Source: Pseudomonas sp. PB106
GTDB lineage: Bacteria; Pseudomonadota; Gammaproteobacteria; Pseudomonadales; Pseudomonadaceae
Assembly: GCF_009764645.1 (NCBI RefSeq)
Contig: NZ_RWIM01000209.1
Span: 28,939 to 92,938, forward strand
DNA length: 64,000 nt
Reading direction: 5' to 3'
Under the pieces are notes generated by a model. It was given only the letters and a program-made list of their open reading frames with translations, was not told the origin of the DNA and ran no database searches. The translations under genes were made by a program, and so were the position numbers. This document shows positions 36,826 to 45,400 of the stretch, in pieces. How positions within the stretch are numbered: the stretch's first letter is position 1; the number at the start of each line of letters is the position of its first letter.

Positions 36826-37105
36826 GGTTGGCTCAGTGTTGATCGATCGCTCGACTGTCCAGTCCTGCAGGCTGGGCCAGAGGCGACAGTTGCTTGTTCC
36901 GGGCTGAAATCGTTTCAGCGTCGGATTTGAAGGAGGCTGGATTTAAATAAGATTGTTCTGATGAGCTTGTAGGAAGTTTCCTAATTGGCGCTAGGTTACC
37001 ACGGCTCATTAGCACGTCGCAGCCGTGAAACGATTGGGTGCCGATGAGTCTTTATGCGTGATTTATGCAAATCAGCATTTGTGTTCGCAAAAGAGTTCAA
37101 GCACT

Positions 37106-37849
37106 ATGCACGTTATGCAAAAACGCAACGTAGCCTCCGTCTTAAGAGCACTGCTCGACCAGCACGGGATCTCCCCCACGGAGCTCCACCGTCGCACCGG
37201 CGTGCCTCAATCCACTCTCTCGCGGATTCTCAGCGGGAAGATCGTCGATCCCTCGGATAAACACATTTCGAAGATTGCCGAGTACTTCAATGTCAGTACC
37301 GATCAGTTGCGCGGGCGCGCGGATGTCGCGCAGGCGGCAGGCGCCACGCGTGATGCCGTACACGCGGAACTCAAGGACATAATGCTGTGGGACGACGACA
37401 CGCCTGTCGATGATGACGAAGTATCGGTGCCGTTCCTTCGCGAGGTTGAATTGGCAGCAGGATCAGGAAGATTCGTCATTGAAGAGAGCGAGCGCTCTAG
37501 CCTGCGCTTCGGCAAGCGCAGCCTGCGCCATAACGGTGTGCAGTTCGACCAGGCCAAATGCGTGACCGTGCGTGGCAACAGCATGTTGCCGGTGCTGCGT
37601 GATGGCGCCACCGTCGGTGTCAACGCGGGCAAGTGCGGCATCGGCGACATCATTGATGGCGACCTGTATGCGATCAATCACAATGGTCAGTTACGGGTGA
37701 AGCAACTCTACCGCTTGCCGACCGGCATTCGTCTGCGCAGCTTCAATCGCGATGAACATCCGGACGAGGACTACAGCTTCCATGAGATCCAGGAAGAGCA
37801 GATCGTCATCCTCGGACACGTCTTCTGGTGGGGCATGTACGCCCGCTGA
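37106..37849 (+). CDS. prtR: PrtR/CI-like tailocin repressor with LexA-type self-cleavage domain
   Basis: A 247-residue repressor. The helix-turn-helix is at about residues 22-45 (TELHRRTGVPQSTLSRILSG). The S24 peptidase domain has cleavage site A118-G119 in ELAAGSG, nucleophile S159 in RGNSMLP and general base K199 in LRVKQL. This is the layout of P. aeruginosa PrtR, which is inactivated after DNA damage through RecA. ATG 37106 has AAGAG at long spacing; ATG 37115 is an alternative, and the frame from 37025 adds 27 non-conserved residues. No PrtN-like activator gene is nearby, so direct control of the tailocin promoter is inferred. Confidence 0.85.
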   Translation: MHVMQKRNVASVLRALLDQHGISPTELHRRTGVPQSTLSRILSGKIVDPSDKHISKIAEYFNVSTDQLRGRADVAQAAGATRDAVHAELKDIMLWDDDTPVDDDEVSVPFLREVELAAGSGRFVIEESERSSLRFGKRSLRHNGVQFDQAKCVTVRGNSMLPVLRDGATVGVNAGKCGIGDIIDGDLYAINHNGQLRVKQLYRLPTGIRLRSFNRDEHPDEDYSFHEIQEEQIVILGHVFWWGMYAR

Positions 37850-37867
37850 TCTGATCGACTTCAAATG

Positions 37868-37895
37868 AAACCCGCCCTCTCGGCGGGTTTTTTTT
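37868..37895 (+). terminator. prtR terminator
   Basis: AAACCCGCC and GGCGGGTTT form a tight stem followed by Ts, directly after the prtR stop. Confidence 0.9.
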
Positions 37896-37946
37896 CGCCT
37901 GCAGAAAACCCTCAAAGCCTTGCTGGACGGGGTCTCCATGCGTCTG

Positions 37947-38006
37947 TGCATTTTAAGTGCATAAATAAATGCATTTATGCATTGACTGTATATGCATCCA
38001 TGCATA
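37947..38006. promoter_or_regulatory. Cluster of TGCAT operator half-sites
   Basis: Six TGCAT pentamers occur in 59 bases, starting at 37947, 37958, 37970, 37978, 37993 and 38001. Two pairs form 16-bp palindromes: AATGCATTTATGCATT (37968-37983) and TATGCATCCATGCATA (37991-38006). They are the best candidates for the binding sites of the PrtR-like repressor. Weaker TTATGCA elements occur before prtR at about 37050-37120. Confidence 0.65.
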
Positions 38007-38010
38007 TTCT
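37982..38010 (+). promoter_or_regulatory. Sigma-70-type tailocin promoter
   Basis: TTGACT (37982-37987) and TATTCT (38005-38010) are separated by exactly 17 bases. The spacer is almost filled by one of the 16-bp palindromes, so repressor binding would exclude RNA polymerase. The transcript would start near 38017 and run into the tailocin genes. Confidence 0.7.
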
Positions 38011-38076
38011 TGCTACCAAGCCGCTCGACAAAGCGGCTGGCAAGAAAGCTCTTTAGTTCCACAAGAACAGGCAGCG

Positions 38077-38187
38077 ATGAACCGGCCTAAACGGTTCAGA
38101 GGGTTGGCAACTGACCCGGGTGTGCAGCGTAAAGCACCAGAAGCAGTTATCCGGCGGGCAGGGACCGCGGTCGGAAAAACAATATGA
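38077..38187 (+). CDS. Possible 36-residue basic leader peptide
   Basis: An ATG frame in the tailocin leader encodes a strongly basic 36-residue peptide (starts MNRPKRFRGL, ends GTAVGKTI). The Shine-Dalgarno context (AGGCAG) is weak. It may be chance; it is listed because it lies directly between promoter and terminator. Confidence 0.2.
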   Translation: MNRPKRFRGLATDPGVQRKAPEAVIRRAGTAVGKTI

Positions 38188-38265
38188 ACGGACTCGTACC
38201 GCGCCAGTAGCGCCGAAAAGTCAGCTTCCTTCTTGGACACAGGATTTGAAGGAAGGCGAAGGAGC

Positions 38266-38318
38266 GCATTACTGAAAAGCCCGGTGCATCGTGGCCGGGC
38301 TTTTCGGAATGCCTGCCT
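38266..38318 (+). repeat. Direct repeat copy 1, containing a terminator
   Basis: The block begins GCATTACTGAAAAGCCCGG and ends GGAATGCCTGCCT. It contains the perfect 11-bp stem GAAAAGCCCGG/CCGGGCTTTTC (38274-38305). It recurs at 38883-38933 with a different loop, so the two copies flank the orphan fibre-chaperone gene. Confidence 0.85.
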
Positions 38319-38401
38319 GAGGCTCAAACATCGCCATCCATTGCCGCAGGCACTGCATGTCGACAAGTCGTTCAACCAGCCACTCTGAAAAGGAAAACAC
38401 C

Positions 38402-38824
38402 ATGCGCCGATATGGACGTGTTGATCAGGATCGAATCGTCGAGTTCTTCGAAACTGACGGTGACATCACGCAAATGTTTCACCCCAGCATCATCTGGGCA
38501 GAAGTGACCGACCACCCCGAAGTGCAACTGGGTTGGGTCGCGACCAAAACCGACGGTGTCTGGACATTCGCCGCCTACGTGCCGCCGCCACCGACCGAGC
38601 AAGAGCTGATCGATCAAGCGCAATTGCAGAAATGGCAATTGTTGAACGCAGCGGCCAACTGGCTGCTGCTCAACTCCTTGCAGTTCAAGGCTGACATTAA
38701 CGTCGCCACGCCTGACGAGCAGTCAAAGTTGTTGGCGCACAAGCTCTATTCGATTGCCGTCAGCGACATCGACAAACAACCGGGCTACCCGGCGACGATC
38801 GTCTGGCCAGTTGCCCCTTACTGA
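38402..38824 (+). CDS. Tail fibre assembly protein, type A, orphan copy
   Basis: A 140-residue protein of the phage tail-fibre chaperone (Caudo_TAP-like) kind. Its first 60 residues resemble those of the type A chaperone at 45714: a short strand, IVEF/IVAE, then FHPSIIWAEV versus FHPAFTWVQV, and GVWTF versus TEWTF. The C-terminus (KLYSIAVSDIDKQPGYP...WP) matches the usual chaperone ending. ATG follows AAAAGGAAAA. It is separated from any fibre gene and lies between two copies of a terminator-containing direct repeat, so it looks like an inserted or left-over cassette. Confidence 0.7.
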   Translation: MRRYGRVDQDRIVEFFETDGDITQMFHPSIIWAEVTDHPEVQLGWVATKTDGVWTFAAYVPPPPTEQELIDQAQLQKWQLLNAAANWLLLNSLQFKADINVATPDEQSKLLAHKLYSIAVSDIDKQPGYPATIVWPVAPY

Positions 38825-38882
38825 AGAGCTCAAAACCGTACCTTTTTCCCTGGCCTGAGTGTCGGTCTGATTGTTCTGGTCT

Positions 38883-38933
38883 GCATTACTGAAAAGCCCG
38901 GCCGCCGCGCCGGGCTTTTTGGAATGCCTACCT
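38883..38933 (+). repeat. Direct repeat copy 2, containing a terminator
   Basis: Starts GCATTACTGAAAAGCCCGG and ends GGAATGCCTACCT, almost the same as 38266-38318 outside the loop. Its hairpin (38891-38920) is a good intrinsic terminator located just before the holin gene. Confidence 0.85.
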
Positions 38934-38993
38934 CAAGAGAACCCGATTGAACCCAACACACACCACTCATCAATCACCCCCAGGAGGCGTGAC

Positions 38994-39332
38994 ATGACAA
39001 ACGAGCAACAAGCGTTGGCGGACATGCCGATCTGGCTAGTCATCCTCTTCGCCGTCGTCGGCGGGGTGTCCGGCGAAATGTGGCGCGCCGACAAAGAGGG
39101 CGCTCGTGGCTGGCCACTGCTGCGGCGGCTGGCATTGCGCTCTGGCGCCTGCATGATCTGCGGCGTGTCGGCGATCATGCTGCTGTATGCCGCCGGCATG
39201 TCGATCTGGGCCGCTGGCGCCTTCGGCTGCCTCACCGCAATGGCCGGTGCCGACGTGGCCATCGGTCTGTACGAACGCTGGGCCGCCAAGCGCATCGGCG
39301 TCTGCGAAGTTCCACCCCGCGACCAGCCTTAA
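38994..39332 (+). CDS. Tailocin holin
   Basis: A 112-residue membrane protein with three hydrophobic segments, at about residues 11-28 (WLVILFAVVGGVSG), 52-72 (GACMICGVSAIMLLYAAG) and 75-97 (WAAGAFGCLTAMAGADVAIGL), and a short charged C-terminus. It resembles the LydA/holin family 3 proteins of R-pyocins (PA0614 position). It permeabilises the inner membrane so that the signal-less endolysin can reach peptidoglycan. A strong AGGAGG site precedes ATG 38994; the longer frame from 38871 was rejected. Confidence 0.8.
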   Translation: MTNEQQALADMPIWLVILFAVVGGVSGEMWRADKEGARGWPLLRRLALRSGACMICGVSAIMLLYAAGMSIWAAGAFGCLTAMAGADVAIGLYERWAAKRIGVCEVPPRDQP

Positions 39333-39402
39333 CCTTGAATGTCATTCGTGCCGCCCTTTGGGCGGCAGGGCTGCGCGTGGACGATTGAAAAGGAGGTCAT
39401 GT

Positions 39403-39915
39403 ATGCCCACACCGATCCAACAGCCGTCGCAATTGTTCACCGCCATCGCGACGACGCTGCGCAACACCGCCGGGCTCAATATCAGCGTCGGCAATCACGA
39501 CGATTTCACGGCGCCAGGCGATCAGGCCTGGGTGCTGATCGACTTCGACCGCAATGCATCAGGAGTGCGTGCCGCTGACGGGCGTATCGCTCATGTCATG
39601 ACGGTGTCGCTGCAAGTCATTCCAGCGCTTTCTGCGACCGCGTTTGCCGCGTGCGATCTGATTGCCGTGCTGAAAAACCTGATCACCGATAACCGCTGGA
39701 ACTTGCCCGCTGATCAATGTGATTTGCCGACCAACATCGATGGCTTGCCGTCATTGTTCGGCGAGCAATTCAAGGCCTGGACCCTGACGTTCGAGCAGAC
39801 CCTCTACCTCGGTCCGACCTTGCTTGACGACCCGCTCGGCACGCCAAAATTCGCCCGCACCTGGGAGGTCAGCAACATCGACGATCCCGATCAATACACC
39901 GCGCTGGAGGGCTGA
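39403..39915 (+). CDS. Tailocin structural protein, Mu gp37-like (DUF1834)
   Basis: A 170-residue protein in the position of PA0615 in the R-pyocin cluster, between holin and baseplate spike. The pattern of an N-terminal helix (LFTAIATTLRN), a beta-rich middle and a C-terminal LTFEQTLYLG resembles Mu Gp37-like tail proteins. That match is tentative; the phage structural role is supported by order. AGGAGGT precedes the ATG. gpV follows after 3 bases. Confidence 0.6.
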   Translation: MPTPIQQPSQLFTAIATTLRNTAGLNISVGNHDDFTAPGDQAWVLIDFDRNASGVRAADGRIAHVMTVSLQVIPALSATAFAACDLIAVLKNLITDNRWNLPADQCDLPTNIDGLPSLFGEQFKAWTLTFEQTLYLGPTLLDDPLGTPKFARTWEVSNIDDPDQYTALEG

Positions 39916-39918
39916 CCG

Positions 39919-40527
39919 ATGTTCGACGCATTACTGCGCATGCAACTGGGCCCGCTCATCGAGCGCCTGGCGGAAATGGAAGCGGAGATCGAAGACCTGA
40001 ACCGCCGCGCCGAGAGCTTCTGCCGCATCGGCATTTGCCAGACGGTCGATGCAGCGAGCAACACCTGTCAGGTCAGCCACGGCGGCTTGCTGACGCCGGC
40101 CATCAAGTTCTTCAACCCGAGTGCCGGGGCGCAGAGCGAATCGCGGATCCCGAGCGTGGGCGAGCAGTGCTTGCTGTTCAACTACGGCAGCGGCGAAAGC
40201 GGCGCGCAGAGCGTGGCTTTGTTCGGTTTGAACAGTGACCGTTTTCCACCGGCCTCGACGGTGCCGACGTTGACTCGTCGTGTACATCAGGACGGCAGCG
40301 AAAGCGGCTACGACGACGCCACCCACACCCTGCACTGGCAGAACGGCCCGGCCGCTTTCAGCGGTTCTCGTGAAGCGCTGGAACTGAGCATCGGCCCGGC
40401 GCAACTGACCATGACGCCACAAGCGATCAACCTGCAACTGGGCGCTGTCGGCCTGACCATCGACGCCTCCGGCGTGCACTTCAGCGGCCCATTGGTCGAT
40501 CACCAGGGCCGCGTCATCAGCCCCTGA
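39919..40527 (+). CDS. Baseplate assembly protein V (central spike)
   Basis: A 202-residue homologue in position and composition of P2 gpV and PA0616. The N-terminal helix (LIERLAEMEAEIEDLNRRAES) precedes an OB-like domain (residues about 35-115: IGICQTVDAASNTCQV, PSVGEQCLLFNYGSGESG). The C-terminal repeated beta-strands (AINLQLGAVGLTIDASGVHF) are those of a trimeric spike. It would be the membrane-piercing tip. Confidence 0.85.
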   Translation: MFDALLRMQLGPLIERLAEMEAEIEDLNRRAESFCRIGICQTVDAASNTCQVSHGGLLTPAIKFFNPSAGAQSESRIPSVGEQCLLFNYGSGESGAQSVALFGLNSDRFPPASTVPTLTRRVHQDGSESGYDDATHTLHWQNGPAAFSGSREALELSIGPAQLTMTPQAINLQLGAVGLTIDASGVHFSGPLVDHQGRVISP

Positions 40528-40541
40528 TTCAAGAGTTTCCC

Positions 40542-40874
40542 ATGATCGGAATCGATAGAGACAGCGGGGCCACGGTCGACGACTGGCTGCAGTTTGTGCA
40601 GCGCGCGACCCGGGCCCTGACCACGCCGCTGGGCACCCGGCAAAAACGGCCCTTGTACGGATCGCTGATCCCCTCGCTGTTGGGGCAGAACCTCGGTGAC
40701 GACGTCTTGCTGCTAGCGCAGAGCCACGCGGCGCAAGCGTTCTACAACGCGCAAAACGGCATCAGTGATTTTCAGCCGCAAGTGATCGTCGCCAGCCGTC
40801 AGGGCGCTGGACTGCTGCTGCGCTTCGCCGGCACCTGGAAAAACCGTCAACAAACCTTCGAGGTCGTGACATGA
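40542..40874 (+). CDS. Baseplate protein W (gp25-like)
   Basis: A 110-residue protein of the T4 gp25/P2 gpW family. It initiates sheath polymerisation at the baseplate. The TPLGTRQKRPLYGSLIP segment is the usual family core, although the Glu of the EPR-type motif is not seen. It overlaps gpJ by 4 bases (ATGA). Confidence 0.85.
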   Translation: MIGIDRDSGATVDDWLQFVQRATRALTTPLGTRQKRPLYGSLIPSLLGQNLGDDVLLLAQSHAAQAFYNAQNGISDFQPQVIVASRQGAGLLLRFAGTWKNRQQTFEVVT

Positions 40875-41866
40875 GCATGTTGATTCCCGGGCAGAACCAA
40901 CTGGCCGAACCTTCGCTGATCACCGTCGAGGCCTTTGAGGATTTGCTCGCCGAGTTCAAGGCGTTCGTCATCGAATACGTCGCTGCGCGCTCGCCGGACA
41001 GCGCGGCAAAACTCAAGACCAGTCTCGACAACGAAAGCGAGTTGCTGACCCTGGCGCTGGAAGCCTTTTGCGTCCGGCTGCAAACCCACGAACGCAAATA
41101 CAACGCACGTATCAAGCAGATGCTGGCGTGGTGGGCGACGGGCAGCAACCTCGATGCGCGACTGGCCGACATGGGCCTTGAGCGGCAATTGCTGGATGCC
41201 GGCGACCCGGCCGCATTCCCACCGGTGCCGGCGATTTATGAAAGCGACGACGATGCGCGGTTGCGCTATTACCTGGCGCCCCATGCACCGGCGGCGGGTT
41301 CGCGAATGCAGTATCGCCGCGAAGTGTTCACCCTCGGTGAGCGGCCAACGGTGAGCGTCGAATCCAGCGATGCCGGGGTTGTGAACGTCACGTACACCTT
41401 CAACCCGGACGGCCTCGCCGCGCAGGTCAAGGATGGCAATGGCCGCCGCACCGCGCCCGGCGAAGTGCAAGTCACGGTGCTGGCGCGAGAGGGCGACGGC
41501 ACAGCGTCCGAAACCTTGCTCGACGGTGTGCGGCAGCATTTCGCACGGCCCGATGTGCGACCGGAAACCGACCTCGTCACCGTCAAGTCTGCCGACATTC
41601 AGCGCTACAAAATTCGCGTCGTCGCCAAGATCAATTCCGGCCCTGATTCCGGCCTGACAAAAGTCGCGGCGCAGCAGCAATTACAGGCCTACGCTGACAG
41701 CTGTCATCGCCTCGAAGGCCGGGTCGATCCGAGCTGGATCGACTTCACGCTGCACAGCGCCGGCGCCGTGCAATTGCAGATTCTTGAACCGCTGGCGCCG
41801 ATCGTGACCTCGGCGTTTCAAGCGCCGTACTGCACGGCGGTTGAAGTCGAGGTGCTGACGCTATGA
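40871..41866 (+). CDS. Baseplate assembly protein J
   Basis: A 331-residue wedge component of the P2 gpJ/T4 gp6 type. It begins with a helical region containing AWWATGSNLDARLADMGLERQ, the typical Baseplate_J start, and includes YRREVFTLGERPTVSVESSDAG and a C-terminal alpha/beta domain. It overlaps both gpW and gpI by 4 bases, so the baseplate genes are translationally coupled. Confidence 0.88.
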   Translation: MSMLIPGQNQLAEPSLITVEAFEDLLAEFKAFVIEYVAARSPDSAAKLKTSLDNESELLTLALEAFCVRLQTHERKYNARIKQMLAWWATGSNLDARLADMGLERQLLDAGDPAAFPPVPAIYESDDDARLRYYLAPHAPAAGSRMQYRREVFTLGERPTVSVESSDAGVVNVTYTFNPDGLAAQVKDGNGRRTAPGEVQVTVLAREGDGTASETLLDGVRQHFARPDVRPETDLVTVKSADIQRYKIRVVAKINSGPDSGLTKVAAQQQLQAYADSCHRLEGRVDPSWIDFTLHSAGAVQLQILEPLAPIVTSAFQAPYCTAVEVEVLTL

Positions 41867-42498
41867 GTGAAACAACTCAGCGCCCGACGCTGTTGCCCGC
41901 CAACAGCTCGACCCCCGAACGCGGGCTGGATCTGGGCTTCGCTGCATTGCTGGATCGCATCGCGCCGCCGTTCCCCGAATTGATGAACCCCAGCGAAACG
42001 CCGGTCGCTTTTCTGCCGTATCTGGCAGCGGATCGGGGTGTCGCCGAATGGAGCACCGATGCGCCGGAAGCGGAAAAACGCCTGACCGTCGAATTAGCCT
42101 GGCCCACGGCGCGTCAGGCCGGCATTCGCAAGGCGCTGGAAAACGCCGCCAAGGGTTTGCAACTGCGCCCGGAAATCCGCGCCTGGTACGAACAGACACC
42201 GCCCGGCGCGCCGTACAGCTTTTCCGTGCGCGCCTTCAGCGAACAACCCTATAGCGAAGCCATCGACGCCCGTCTCGACCGACGCCTGGCCGATGCGAAA
42301 AGCGAGCGGGATGTGCTGACGGTCTCGGTGGGGCTCAGCGCGTTCGGCAATCACGTCATCGGCGCCGCGACGTTCTGCGGTGAGCTGACCACGGTTTATC
42401 CGATCGTCATCGAAGGGCTCGAAACCTCGGGCGAAGCGTTCATGGCGGCGGCGCTCTACACCGTCGAAACATCCACTATTTATCCTCAGGGGGCCTGA
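41863..42498 (+). CDS. Baseplate protein I
   Basis: A 211-residue P2 gpI-like protein (PA0619 position) that connects the fibre to the baseplate wedge. The typical start region LLPANSSTPERGLDLGFAAL, LPYLAADRGVAEW and the WYEQTPPGAPYSFSVRAF segment are present. The stop is immediately followed by the fibre ATG. Confidence 0.88.
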   Translation: MSETTQRPTLLPANSSTPERGLDLGFAALLDRIAPPFPELMNPSETPVAFLPYLAADRGVAEWSTDAPEAEKRLTVELAWPTARQAGIRKALENAAKGLQLRPEIRAWYEQTPPGAPYSFSVRAFSEQPYSEAIDARLDRRLADAKSERDVLTVSVGLSAFGNHVIGAATFCGELTTVYPIVIEGLETSGEAFMAAALYTVETSTIYPQGA

Positions 42499-45400
42499 AT
42501 GGCTGACTATTACACCCTGCTCACCAACGCAGGGATTGCCTACGAAACGGCGTGCAAAGCCGCAGGCACGCCGATCAAGTTGACGCAGATTTCCGTCGGC
42601 GACGGCGGCGGCACGGTCTACAACCCGGCGGCCACCGCCACCGCGCTGAAACGCGAAGTCTGGCGTGGTCCGCTCAATGCGCTGTTCCAGGACGAGAAAA
42701 ATCCGAGCTGGCTGCTCGCCGAAGTGACCATTCCGCCAGATGTTGGCGGCTGGTATGTGCGCGAAGCAGGGCTGTGGACCGACACCGGGATTCTCTACGC
42801 CATCGTCAAATACCCGGAGTCGTTCAAACCGGTTCTGGCAACGTCGGGTTCCGGTAAAGAGTTCTACATTCGCTCGATTTTCGAAACGAGTAATGCATCG
42901 CTGGTGACGTTGCAGATTGACGACACCGTGGTCAAAGCCACGCGTGCCTGGGTCATGAGTTATCTCGCCGAAGAACTCGGCAAACTGGATGGCAAACAAT
43001 CGGTGCGGGTCGCTGCGACTGGCAATGTCGTGCTGAACGGCGCGCAGCAGATTGACGGTGTCGCCGTGGTCGCTGGTGACCGTGTGCTATTGCCGAGTCA
43101 AACACTGGCCAAGGACAACGGCTTGTGGGTTGTTGCCAATGGTGACTGGGTGCGGGCGACGGATGCCAACAGCAACGCCAAGGTCACGCCGGGCCTGACG
43201 GTCATGGTCGAGGAGGGTACGGCGAACGGAGATTCGCTGTGGCACCTGACCACCAACGCGCCGATCACCCTCGGCACAACTGCGCTGACGTTCAAGATGC
43301 TCGCCGGTCGTACCGGGATTGCTGCCGGGACTTACAAGAGCCTGACGGTTGATGAATATGGCCGGGCGACGGCGGGTGCGAATCCTGAAACGTTGGCTGG
43401 ATTTGGCATCAAGGATTCGTATACCAAGGCTGAAGTTGAAGCGCTGATCGCCAAAGCATCGGCGTTGCCGGTGGGTTCGATTGTCGCGTTTCCGGTTGAT
43501 GCACCACCGCCGGGTTTTCTCGAGCTGGATAACAGCGTCAAGAGCAGCGAGACGTACCCGGACTTGAGTGCTTATCTGGGCGGCAAGTTTGATAAGGGTG
43601 ATGAGGGCGTAGGAAACTTCCGTTTGCCTGAGGCGCGTGGGGAATTCTTGCGTGGTTGGGATCATGGACGAGGCGTCGATGCTGGCCGTGTAGTTGGCTC
43701 GCCCCAAAAGGGTACGGTAACTACTTTTGACAGTAATCCTAATCCGAACCTCACGGTCGAAGTTGTGCAGGCATCGGTGGCGGCTGCGCAAGCGGATGTA
43801 TTTATTTCCGCTGACTATCCTGGAGTAGCCAGGACCTATACGACTTCGGGGGTTGTAACCTCATCGATACTGGCGGATGGCGGAGTTGTAAGACCGCGCA
43901 ACATCGCCGTCATGTGGTGCATCAAAGCCTGGAACGCCCCGGTCAATCAGGGAAACATCGACGTAGCAGCACTGGTCAAGGAAGTATCGCGGCTCGGATC
44001 AGCCGTCCCAGTCGGTGCGGTAATGGCTTTCCCTACAGGTATCGTTCCACCCGGTTTTCTGGAGCTGGATGGCAGTGTGCAGAGCATTGCGACTTATCCG
44101 GATCTGGCTGCGTACCTAGGCGCCACCTACAACAAAGGTGATGAAGGTGCAGGCAGCTTCCGGCTGCCGGATTCCCGCGGCGAATTCCTGCGTGGTTGGG
44201 ATCATGGGCGTGGCGTTGATGCAGATCGCACGGTGGGTAGCTGGCAGAAGGGCACGCTGGTCAGTTATGACACTTCAGCCGGTGGTGCAGGCATTCAGGC
44301 GCCGAGAACAACGGCGGCGTCGGCGGACACCATTGCTTCATTTGGTGCGGATACTGTGGCAGCCGGGCTTTACCCAGGTGTTGCAGAGTCTGGCGTTCCT
44401 TCTACTGCGGCACCGCTTGGCTCAGCCTCTGTCTATGGCTCTGCTCGTCCACGCAACCTCGCGGTCATGTGGTGCATCAAAGCCTGGAACGCGCCGATCA
44501 ATCAGGGAAACATCGACATTGCCGCGTTGGCCAAGGATGTGGAACAGGTTAAATCCACCGTTCCGGTGGGCGCCGTTCTGGCCTTCCCTACAGGCACCGT
44601 GCCGGCAGGTTTTCTCGAACTGAATGGCAGTGTGCAAAGCATTGCAACTTATCCAGACCTTGCCTCATACCTCGGCACTACCTACAACAAAGGCGATGAA
44701 GGCGCGGGTAATTTCCGACTGCCGGAATCGCGTGGTGAGTTCCTGCGTGGCTGGGACCATGGGCGCGGTGTGGACGCTGGTCGTTTGATCGGCAGCTTGC
44801 AGGCTGATGCATTGCAAGAGCATTGGCACACCGTGCTGACACCTGGCAGCGGCTCAGTGATGCCGACAGACGGCAACATCACCACGTTCGATTTTCCGAC
44901 TGTTCCATACTACAAGGGCGGCTTGGTTAACGGCAGGATTCTCGCTACAGGAGCGGCCGGCGCTCGGCTGGCGTCTGAGACCCGCTCTCGCAACATCGCG
45001 GTCATGTGGTGCATCAAGGCCTGGAGCGCACCGGTCAATCAGGGAAACATCGACATCGCCGAGCTGGCCGCGCGAACAGGTCGGTATCTCGGCACGCAGG
45101 TTATCACTTCAACAGCTCAATACATTCCCACCCCCGGTATGAAGAAAGTTCGCATCAGGGCAATCGGCGGCGGTGGTGGTAGCGGTGGAACTGCCGCAAC
45201 AGGCGCCGCAGCAAGCTCGGCTTCCGGTGGTGGTGCGGGCGGCAGTTGGGCTGAAGGCTGGTTTGCTGCAAGCGAAATCGGCGCAGGCCTGTTTGTCTCT
45301 GTAGGCGAGGGTGGGGCGGGTGGTTCGGCTGGAGCTGCCGGCCAGCCCGGTGGCAGTACGACTGTTGGAACTTTGATGGCCTGCCCTGGGGGAGGTGGAT

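Larger units (their letters stand above)
38017..38401 (+). other. Long leader before the first tailocin gene
   Basis: About 385 bases between the promoter and the first well-supported gene. It holds one short open frame (38077-38187), a small hairpin CTTCCTTC/GAAGGAAG (38225-38255) and a strong terminator (38274-38305). No other gene was seen. The arrangement suggests conditional read-through, but nothing proves it. Confidence 0.5.

Noticed and set aside
37947..38006. Short spaced repeats considered as a CRISPR-like array
   Set aside because: The repeated unit is only 5 bases with irregular spacing of 8-15 bases; it is better explained as operator half-sites.
38013..38375. Minus-strand frame of 120 codons in the tailocin leader
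   Set aside because: It runs across a terminator and a direct repeat, lacks a ribosome-binding site and resembles no known protein.
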